Both the position numbers and the translations under genes were made by a program. A DNA stretch of 64,000 nucleotides from Barthelona sp. PCE (taxonomy: Eukaryota > Metamonada: BaSk clade), in the NCBI GenBank assembly GCA_040285745.1, contig JAUFOR010000003.1, positions 124,001-188,000 on the forward strand. Reading direction: 5' to 3'. Positions 1 to 8,900 of this stretch are shown here, one piece after another. The notes under the pieces are model-generated. The model ran no database searches, was not told the origin of the DNA, and was given only the letters and a program-made list of their open reading frames with translations. Position 1 is the stretch's first letter. Every line of letters begins with the position of its first letter.

Positions 1-1962
1 AATATAATAACGCACGATATCGAGAACATACATTGATAACCCGACTCCTTCATCAACAAGCACACTGGTCAAGCTAAAGATTTCAATCAGCTGAGGAACA
101 CACTCGTCTGGGACTGTTCTCAACAGTGCCATCCATAAATCTATAATAGCTCCACTTACAACGTAAAGTCCGTCATACTCGAAATTGACGCACTCACGGA
201 TGATACCAATAGCTGCGTCAAGAATCTCAGAGACACTTTCACGAAGGCAGTACACAAGATGGATAAGGACATGTATCAGACTGCTACGAATGAAATGAAC
301 GTTAGGATAGCTTGACCATAGCTGATCGAAACAATCGAGTAGAGGTGCAGAATGTTCGGCTAGCGTTCCCTGTAACCAATCTGCAATCTTCACTAGAAAG
401 ACAAGCAGGTTGCCGATTACAGTAGCGGACTCCAATTGTGAGATGAACTGTGAGATGCTTTCGAATGCACTACCTAAAACTTCAATCACCGTTTCGTTGT
501 TTGACATGACTATGTTACAGAACATACTAGTGCTCAGGATCTTCTCCAAACATGATGAGGCACGTGTGCAAACAACAAGATCGTCTGACAACAGTAAAGA
601 AAACGCATGCTCCACAATAGTGACCATAATACTTTCGTCGATACCATTGTGTGTTGCAATGTATTCTCCTAATAGAAGCATAGAAAAATCATTAATGGAT
701 GTAGATTCCATGCTCTCTATCCAATTATATACGTTCAACATACTCCCGTAATCATTCATCTTACAGACAATAGCAGCGGTAGCAAACGCTATCTCATCAT
801 TTATATCATCGAATGCTTCCAATGTCAGAACGTCGGAGATAAAACCCTTGGGCTGTAGAGTATAAAACTCATGAATCAAACGAAGTGCTGCCTGCCTGGC
901 TGAGTTCTCCATGCTTTCCATTAGAAAATCTGCAGCACACTCCTCAGGATCCTCAATCCATCGGGATAACTCGTGTGTTGAGAGTTTTGTAAGGCTGTAA
1001 CATACATGATACAAAGAATCAAGTGTCTCGTCGTCCATGTTTTTAACGATAGAGGAATTATATTCGCTTAATTTAAGAATGCAATCAACGGATATTACAA
1101 TAAAGAATATTTCTTCATAACCGCATTCAGAAATATTCCGTTCACGGGAAAAAACAAATATAGAATCCAGAATTGCGTTAAAAAGATCTGTGATTTCCTC
1201 CAAAGATAGCTCATATGAATATGTAGCTAATACACTAACGTAATCCATTATAAGGTTAACCAACGATGGTGTAGCCACATAAACCTCCTGTAAAAGGTGC
1301 TTGGCATAAGGAATAAACGATTTGAGCATACTAGAATTAAACATAGTAATGTATTCAACAACGAAAGTCTTCAATGTTGAAAGAGCAACCATTTTTTTAT
1401 CCTCAAAAAAATTGTCGATAACAGACATGATATTTTCTGTATGCTCCTCACAAAATTCTCTGAACAAAACTCGTGCTTTAGAAAGACGATTTCCACCAAA
1501 TTTTTTCATCGTCTGGTGCAATAAATGAAGCATATGGGTAGTATTTTGACAGTCTGTGTCACCCAATGCCTCTGCAAACAGTTCCAAAAAATTATAATTA
1601 GTGGGAAAAAGATAATAAAATACTTCAACCATCATATTAGCATAGTTATCAAGGAAGTTATCATTATTATCTTCCTCTATCTCAAAATACGTGGGCACAA
1701 TGCCCTCCAAAAAGTCAACAATAACGTCAACTCCATATTCCTTTATCCAACTACGAATGTACTTAGTTAAATGGTTTTTAAGGACAACTAGTCCTAGAAG
1801 TGCACCTGAATCCCCTGATGCACAAGAACTAAGTTGCTCTTGTAACCATTCAAAAACTGCAACAGCAAATTCTGGAGTATTTTGCTCATTGATAAATGCT
1901 TCGGCTTCATCAATAGTCTTTGAATCCTGCAGTTGCAGAAATAGTTCATCTAAATCTGTCAT
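1..1962 (-). CDS. Karyopherin-beta (importin/exportin) family protein, N-terminal 654 residues, cut by the left edge
   Basis: A single open frame runs on the minus strand from an ATG at 1962 (MTDLDELFLQLQDSK) to base 1 without a stop, so the gene continues outside the window. The product is all-helical and looks like HEAT repeats. Near residues 15-75 the pattern resembles an importin-beta N-terminal domain: an AEAF helix, a run of LQEQL, then LVVLKNHLTKYIRSWI, like the LKN...W motif of CSE1, importin-7 and importin-11 relatives. Near residue 340 a WIEDPEECAADF segment followed by ARQAALRLIHEF resembles the W-x-DPEE-F signature of the same superfamily. The expected role is Ran-dependent nuclear transport. 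Which karyopherin it is cannot be decided from this half. It lies 57 bp downstream of the start-distal end of the next minus-strand gene. Confidence 0.7.
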   Translation of the reverse strand, partial: MTDLDELFLQLQDSKTIDEAEAFINEQNTPEFAVAVFEWLQEQLSSCASGDSGALLGLVVLKNHLTKYIRSWIKEYGVDVIVDFLEGIVPTYFEIEEDNNDNFLDNYANMMVEVFYYLFPTNYNFLELFAEALGDTDCQNTTHMLHLLHQTMKKFGGNRLSKARVLFREFCEEHTENIMSVIDNFFEDKKMVALSTLKTFVVEYITMFNSSMLKSFIPYAKHLLQEVYVATPSLVNLIMDYVSVLATYSYELSLEEITDLFNAILDSIFVFSRERNISECGYEEIFFIVISVDCILKLSEYNSSIVKNMDDETLDSLYHVCYSLTKLSTHELSRWIEDPEECAADFLMESMENSARQAALRLIHEFYTLQPKGFISDVLTLEAFDDINDEIAFATAAIVCKMNDYGSMLNVYNWIESMESTSINDFSMLLLGEYIATHNGIDESIMVTIVEHAFSLLLSDDLVVCTRASSCLEKILSTSMFCNIVMSNNETVIEVLGSAFESISQFISQLESATVIGNLLVFLVKIADWLQGTLAEHSAPLLDCFDQLWSSYPNVHFIRSSLIHVLIHLVYCLRESVSEILDAAIGIIRECVNFEYDGLYVVSGAIIDLWMALLRTVPDECVPQLIEIFSLTSVLVDEGVGLSMYVLDIVRYYI

Positions 1963-2019
1963 TATGTGAAAAGAAGGTTAAAAGAAAAAACAAACTTGAG
2001 CTAAAGTTCAATATTACGT

Positions 2020-5000
2020 TTACAACAAATCTTGAAGTTGAAGATCTTCTTTCTCAACATCAATTGCCTCTTCTGAACCAACAGAATCATTATCAAACTC
2101 AAGAGCTGTTGTGGCTGGTGAAACAGGTTCAATCCTAAAAGTTGGCCTACTCAACAATTTCTCTATACGATCCGTTGCTGAACTATAGCTATCAGTAGAT
2201 GACTTCGTCCTATCAATGTAAGGTGTGTACATGATCTTTGGTGGAGGTGCATGCGCTGATTCTTGTACAGCACTCGAATCAGTGGTGGTATAATAGTGCA
2301 ATGTTGACTTTAATGAATGATTTTCTTTCTCCAGTTCCTTCAAGCTCTCATTTTCAAGTCGCCTAGTTGTAGCAATGGCTGAAATACGTGCATTTTCAGT
2401 GTACTGTTGTTCTATGGCATTATTCAGCGAATTAACATTACGCCTTAAATTAATCGCATCAGAGTGGAGCTGTGAACGAGATTGCTGAAGCGAGTTCGTG
2501 AGGTATCGTTCTGTTTCTAATGTGTGAATCAAAGACTGCACTTGACTACTTTGGTTACTAAGTTGAAGTTGCATAGAAGCACGATCTGCCAATGTTGATG
2601 AATAATCATCATAAATCTTCTTGTTTTGTTTGGTAAGTGCCTTTTCCCGGGCCTGAAGCTCTTTTACGTGTTGTAATTGTTTGCGCAACACAATACTCTT
2701 CCACTGAGATACATATCTGCGAAGAATACTGAAGCCAAGTTTGCCTGAAAATCCATTTTCAAGCTTACCAAGAACCAAGACATGCGAAGCCTTATTTCTC
2801 CAAACGCGGATCAAACCTGCAGCTCTTTGTTTTCTCTTCTCATGCAGCAATTTCTGTGCAAGAAGCAATTTCTTGTTATCGAATCTGTTCAACATACCAG
2901 TACGTTTCCACGCATGGAAAGCTGCCCTCTTTGACTTCAAAAGGCTGCGTTCGACAAAGTCTTGGATCGCTTCTTTGCGTGTTAGAGCTTCATCCCATTT
3001 CCTGAGAGTCCTCCTCTTCAACAGTTCACTGCGGAACGTGTCAGCTGAAAGAGTGAACATTGCATTGCGTTTTCTGCGCATATCAAGTTCTAGCAACTGA
3101 CTGTGAATCCAAAGCATAAGACGCTTTCTACGGTGCTCGTCAGCAGCATTCTCCTGCTCCTTTTTGAGCTCTAGGGCTTGGTGATGACTCAGTATAACAC
3201 CGTATAGGCGACGATAAGATTTCGCTTTAATGTAGTCATTGCACATACGTTGGAGGATAGAGTTCCTTTCAGCGTCAACCTTGAAAACATGGAGCCTTCC
3301 CTTCAGGATATCAATACATGACCGAAGTGCTGAACGCCCGCGGGCCTTCTTCACTGTAATCAAACGATCCATGAATTTGCGCTGATGAACTAGCTCATTT
3401 TCAGAAAGGGTGCCTTCAACCAGCAGCAACTTCTCGTAGTAGTCTTGGTTACGCAACACATCCTCTCTACGTTCCCCAAACGCCTCAATGTCGAGGATAC
3501 GTCTGTGTAGCATATTGTTTTCGGCTTGTACGGAGACCGAATCCTCCAGCTGCTCTGTCAGTTCGCTATTCAATCGCTCAAGATCGGCAATGCGTTTCTC
3601 AAGCTCTGAGTTGGACTCCTGCATCGACCTTAGCTTGTCTACAACATGTTTGCTGGGTGCAATATTAAGTTTTTGGTGTTGCATCACCTTCTTAACGTTG
3701 TTTGTCGATTTTTTTTCCTTATGTACATGCGGTTTAGCCCTGTCAGCACGTGGCTTCTCCTTCTTGACCTTCTTATCCTTCTGCTTTGACTCCCGATTTC
3801 GCTGTGCTCGAGTCTTCGGTGAAGAAAGCGCGGTACCGTTAGTGATCGATTCTGTTATGTGACTTCTGTCCTTTCCACCACCAAAAACGTATTGTCCGTA
3901 ACCCACTCGCTCTGGGATGTGTTCCTTTTGCGGTTTACGCTTCTTCTTTCCTCGCTTAACATGAGCAGGAGCACGAGGCAATGAAGTTAATGCTTCACTA
4001 CGCTGAGGACCCATCGGATATGCTGTGGGTCTTTCTTCTGGTTCGTAAGCGTCAGTGTTACCATCGCTGTCAAACGCCTGCATCTGATTAACCTCCGAAG
4101 AAGGTGTGGGTTTCTGCATTCGAGGAGATGATGTTTGTTCATTTCTCAGCTCCTCTACTGCCTCCTCAATAGCCTCCTCAATAGCTTCCATCACGTCTGT
4201 CTGAGTCCTAAGGGGAGTCATTGGTATATCTACATCAGTGATTGCCTTTGAACGATCAATGACCGGTGATGGATTCACCAGTGTTTCAAGGGTAATTGGA
4301 TTCGGATCTAACTGTTTAATAAGAGATCCAATGGAGTTCTGTGTGTCTGTGACTTCAAGTGGGGCTATATATGCCTTGTTCTTTCTTTTCCTAATAGTGT
4401 CACTGCTTTTGACATACCTTGGTGCACACACTTCTTGAAAATAATGCAGCATCTGTGCCACCACCATCTCTATATTTGCTAAATACTCTGATGTTCCCTT
4501 AATCCAAGACTTGAACGGACGCGTTTTTCTGTACTTAACACTCTCGCCCAATTTGTACATAACTGACTCTAAAAGACATGCTTGCGTCGCGATATGCTCG
4601 TTGGGGATAAGAAGCAAAAGGCGCGAGAGGGATGGGATCTGAGTTGGTGGATCTGGAAGCATTGAAGATATAAAACCAATTTGAGGGTTGTACCATATAT
4701 CACGTAGAGATTCATTAAGACGCATCATGTTGTTGATGATGCGCAACTTCTCAAGCTTATAAGTATTTTCTATCAAAACTTGAGAGAAAACTGCAAATTT
4801 TTCTAGTGCAGTTTTTCCTTTTTTTCTCATCTCTTTATCAATTGGGATACCATCTAGTATCGTAAGTGTTGGAAGTTGCTCAAGTACATGGGCAAAATAG
4901 AACGGTCGACGTGTAATATCAGTAAAATCGAAAGAAAGTACTCGTAACTTCTTTAGACTCGTCAAATGACTAATCTGCTGTAGATCCTCGATTGGGTTGC

Positions 5001-5256
5001 GGTTGAGGGTGAGAACTTCTAGGTTTTGGAACTGTTCTACGCCTTCCAAAGAATAAATGGCGTTATCGCTTAAATAAAGCCCTGTAATATCTTTAGCGAT
5101 ATTTTCGTCCAGCTTATCGATCTGATCGATGTCGCAATCAACAGCCTGAATCAGACCATTGGTTATTGATGCTCGATTTTCAACATTACTGAGCGCATGG
5201 CTTAATTTGAAATAGTGCGTAATTATGCTCTTGTCTAGGATATCAGCATCGCTCAT
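2020..5256 (-). CDS. LRR and coiled-coil protein with SFI1-like Trp repeats (probable centrosomal/basal-body protein)
   Basis: 1078 residues starting at an ATG (MSDADILDKSII). Residues about 55-150 hold SDS22-type leucine-rich repeats (ITGLYLSDNAIYSLEG, LEVLTLNRNPIEDLQ) with the usual cap (LEQLPTLTILDGIPI), as in CEP97, LRRCC1 and other ciliary LRR proteins. A low-complexity region with acidic and very Lys/Arg-rich stretches follows (about 300-520), then a coiled coil (about 525-600). Residues about 690-880 hold spaced aromatic units such as RRTLRKWDEAL, RAAFHAWKRTGML, AAGLIRVWRNK and RRYVSQWKSIV, close to the SFI1 repeat (A...F..W), which binds centrin in SFI1. A second long coiled coil (about 880-1000) ends the protein. 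A structural role at the basal body or microtubule-organising centre is inferred. No single orthologue is recognised. Confidence 0.65.
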   Translation of the reverse strand: MSDADILDKSIITHYFKLSHALSNVENRASITNGLIQAVDCDIDQIDKLDENIAKDITGLYLSDNAIYSLEGVEQFQNLEVLTLNRNPIEDLQQISHLTSLKKLRVLSFDFTDITRRPFYFAHVLEQLPTLTILDGIPIDKEMRKKGKTALEKFAVFSQVLIENTYKLEKLRIINNMMRLNESLRDIWYNPQIGFISSMLPDPPTQIPSLSRLLLLIPNEHIATQACLLESVMYKLGESVKYRKTRPFKSWIKGTSEYLANIEMVVAQMLHYFQEVCAPRYVKSSDTIRKRKNKAYIAPLEVTDTQNSIGSLIKQLDPNPITLETLVNPSPVIDRSKAITDVDIPMTPLRTQTDVMEAIEEAIEEAVEELRNEQTSSPRMQKPTPSSEVNQMQAFDSDGNTDAYEPEERPTAYPMGPQRSEALTSLPRAPAHVKRGKKKRKPQKEHIPERVGYGQYVFGGGKDRSHITESITNGTALSSPKTRAQRNRESKQKDKKVKKEKPRADRAKPHVHKEKKSTNNVKKVMQHQKLNIAPSKHVVDKLRSMQESNSELEKRIADLERLNSELTEQLEDSVSVQAENNMLHRRILDIEAFGERREDVLRNQDYYEKLLLVEGTLSENELVHQRKFMDRLITVKKARGRSALRSCIDILKGRLHVFKVDAERNSILQRMCNDYIKAKSYRRLYGVILSHHQALELKKEQENAADEHRRKRLMLWIHSQLLELDMRRKRNAMFTLSADTFRSELLKRRTLRKWDEALTRKEAIQDFVERSLLKSKRAAFHAWKRTGMLNRFDNKKLLLAQKLLHEKRKQRAAGLIRVWRNKASHVLVLGKLENGFSGKLGFSILRRYVSQWKSIVLRKQLQHVKELQAREKALTKQNKKIYDDYSSTLADRASMQLQLSNQSSQVQSLIHTLETERYLTNSLQQSRSQLHSDAINLRRNVNSLNNAIEQQYTENARISAIATTRRLENESLKELEKENHSLKSTLHYYTTTDSSAVQESAHAPPPKIMYTPYIDRTKSSTDSYSSATDRIEKLLSRPTFRIEPVSPATTALEFDNDSVGSEEAIDVEKEDLQLQDLL

Positions 5257-5948
5257 TGTACGAGTTCACGCGAATAAAAGCGTGAAAGTTAAGGGAGAAG
5301 GATGAAATTCTGAAAACATGCAGCAAACGTATATATGATATATGAATGATTCGCTGTTCAGAATATAGCGAGTAAATAACATTTACTCCAAAATATTGAT
5401 TGTAATATGGATTGCTTCAAGCCTGCAATTTTTTTCCACATAAATTGTGCTTTACTGGAACTAATTTGTTTTCATACATGATAACCTTAAACGTTTTACA
5501 ATTTTTACGCATACAAACTCCGAACATAAAAATGAGCTTGTCAAAAAAAGTTGATATCCAGCATGAACATTAAAATTCTGGACAAAATAAGCACATATTC
5601 CGTAAAATGTACTTTAAGTTTCTCTTTTGTTGACTCTTTAAAATACTATGCAAGAAATACTCTAGATGAAAATAAATCATCCTCTGTTAACGAAGAATCA
5701 ATCATAAATGGTATAAACAAAAATCCCAAGCATTTTACTCCTCAATATGCTGTGAAAATTAGCAAATTTCCAAACTTTGGTGAATAGAAACATTTCAAGT
5801 TTTAGTTTCGAATTGATGACAATAACCCTCCTAAAAAATGTTAACTTTCCGATCTACACTGACACTTTCATACAAAAATCCCAAAATTGGTTTCAAAATA
5901 GTGTTTTGCCATATCTCACTTAGCTTACTTCCATTCATTTAAAATATC
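5257..5948. other. AT-rich divergent intergenic region
   Basis: This 692-bp gap separates two divergent gene starts (LRR protein on minus, ankyrin protein on plus), so it should hold both promoters. It is strongly AT-rich. A 78-codon open frame at 5551-5787 has no recognisable domain and the base composition of the spacer, so I do not call it a gene. A TTTAAA hexamer lies about 15 bases before the ankyrin start codon. I see no RNA gene or repeat. Confidence 0.5.
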
Positions 5949-8900
5949 ATGAGCGATTTCGACAGTGAAGCAGAAGAGCGCGATCCCACATTGCTTGAAT
6001 GTTTACCATCGCAACATTACCTCTTCAGTACCAGTACGGAATTTCTCGCGTATCTAGAGATATCTAAGACGCTGTTCTTGGACCACTTCCCGTTCAGAGT
6101 CATCGAAGGCATTCTCAACACATTATCAAAGAAATATGAATGGATGAATCGACGTTATAAGGATAACGAGTTGCGTGTAGCCCCATTTGTACCATATTTC
6201 CGCTCATTCTCACGCGAGAAGGTCGATCCATTCACAATGATTTCAAAATACAGCAAATCTCCTTTGAAAATGCGCAAGTGCACAATGGGTATTTATGCTA
6301 GTTTTTCCAATAGAAGATGTATAGAAGAGCTTATCTTCCACTTCTCAAGGGCACTTGTTGATGAACAGACGGCATCAGAGTTTTTGGTCGATTTCTACAC
6401 TATTCTTAAGCAGCAGAGTCATTCTCCCAATCTTCCTCTGACTGCCCCTGATGTCAGCGTCGGTACCCCCACGAAGAACGACCTGGAAAAGACAAAGAAA
6501 CGTCTTTTAGCTGATACTCCAGCACTTGACCGAACAACTAGTCTTACAAAAACTGCTATTCTCCCTGCTGAATCAAGACTTCATATCCTCAGCGAACTCA
6601 TCGCCCCCGCTATGGACACAAACATCCGTTTCACAGAGTCTGTTGTTGTTTCTGTTCTGAGCTATTTTGCAGTCAAGTCAATATTCCAAAAAAGCCCTTC
6701 ACTTTTCATCTCCACACGTGCAGGTGTCGTCCGTATAGTTGTTCCTGACCACGTCAAGACCATGTTTGAGCTGTGCACAATTGTTTGCGAGGCAATATTT
6801 ACCACTAAACCAGTTCTTATGCTGGCTTCAGCGCAAGAGCAAGGTGAGCAGGAAGAAGAGCAGGAAGAGAGACTCGACTTAATAGTTTCATTCACAAAAT
6901 GCACGTTTTCACAGCCCTTACATATTGTATCTCTTCGTAAGGAATCTAGAGTAAGTTTCAACTATGTATTTAATAATGACGGGTCAACAAACATCTCATG
7001 CACTGGCCCACACGCTGATGTGTTGCTCCTTGAGCTTGAAGAGCACTTACACACACTCCATCTTGAGTTCCCCACCCCTATCACAATGGACACACTTCTC
7101 CCACCTTCTGCGTATAAGTCTATTAAGAAGTTAGACGCTGCCCTCGCCAGCAAGGGTCTGGATTTCTTCTCAATGACTTCCGAGGGTAGTTCTTTGTTAC
7201 ACGAGGCTGTCGAACATGGTGACTCTGCCATTGTCAAGTATCTCATCGAAAAGGGAGCTCTATTAGTGCCCAATAGTCACAGTCTATCTCCACTGCACAT
7301 TGCTGCCTCAAGAGTAGATCAAAAAGTTTTCCAGGCTCTCGAAACACACCCTTCTTTCGATTCCTGTGTTCACTTCTCTGATGAGAACGGCTGGCAAGCT
7401 TTGCATTACGCATGTCGTGTGCATAACTTCAGTGCCATCCAGTGTCTCATGAATCACATGGACAAGAGCACAATATTCGATGTGCTCCCTGCTGAACTGC
7501 TGCTGAAAATCTCTGTTGCAGAGAATGATCGTGGTATGTATATTAAAACTGCGCTCCGTGTCATAAAGGAGCTCAACCCTAAGAACTTGTCACCAATGGT
7601 GTTATACTTCGCTGTCCTCCATAACTTTGCTGATGTGTACACTGCTATATTGGAAGTCAAGCCCGATATCATTGTGTTACCTCCCACCCTGTGTCAAATG
7701 GTTAACAATGGTCTGTACAGTTTGCTTGGAGCAACGTTGCGCAAGAACCCTGAATATCTTCAACTTGACCATATGGGACGAACTGTACTTCATCACCTCA
7801 TAGCTGAGGGGACACCTGATGCCCTCGACGTATTTGTGGATCTGTTCGTCGAGAAAATCGCACTCAAGATCGACCAGGAGGATGTTGCCGGTCACGCTGC
7901 TCTTGAGTACGCATTCCTCAGTTCATGCACACCTAACCCAGATGCGGTAAGCAAAATGCAAGATAGACCCGAGCCGCTCCTTTCCATCGAGCAGCTGGAG
8001 CTGTTTATGGATCGACCATTTGCGATGATGCTCATTTTGATGGGTTCAGTCGCACACAGTGCTATTACGATGCTCCTCCACACATCCGACTTGAGCGGGT
8101 CAATGCTGGAGAAATGGCTCACTTATCTGGGCAACGGTGGTTTCCCTGTAGAACAGTTCACTCGACCCGGTGCAGGTGAAGCTTCCACAGATCGTCTTTT
8201 CTCATGTTTCCTTGAGTTTTCGGTTGTGGACGAAGAGAGTCTTGTGAATACTAACGAATTGTTCAACGATGTACAAGCGTTTTCTCACCTTTTCTTTAAG
8301 CGTTACCGTTACACACATGAGTCATCAATTGAGACTGTGGTGAAGAACATAGACTGGACTGTCACCGATGCTTTTGGACGATCACCCATGTCATATGCCT
8401 TGGAGAACACGAGGGTTCCGCTTGAGAAGCTGCCCATCCAAAAAATGCTCTTGAGAACAACCGAAAACGAAGAGGAAGAAGCCATGGAACTACCTGTTGA
8501 TTTTGATATCATGCTTGGCCTATACCTACGCCGAGAAAGAGATGTTACAACAATCCTCAAGTTCTTGGAAATCAAGCCACCAACATTCGACGATCTGTGC
8601 ACACTTCTTGCCAGCGAACCTTCTATTGTCGGCAAAGAAAGCGATTGTGATCTCGTTGAGTACCGCCGCTTCCTCACAAGCAACCCTCCGATCAAGCATC
8701 ACCTCTACTTCTTGTATCAGATCATGTTACGTTCGGGCGTTGTTGTTGATGATGAACGACTCAACCCATTGCTCATTCGTCATGGATTCCCTGTTGACGA
8801 TTCAGCCACAGTAACTGATGGTATGGTTCAACAGGGAGTGTATAACAGTGACTTTACGTATGCCATTCAGAAACCTCAATTCATGATTATGACCCCCGCA

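Noticed and set aside
5551-5787. 78-codon frame between the LRR and ankyrin genes
   Set aside because: AT-rich, spacer-like composition, no domain, lies in the expected promoter region.
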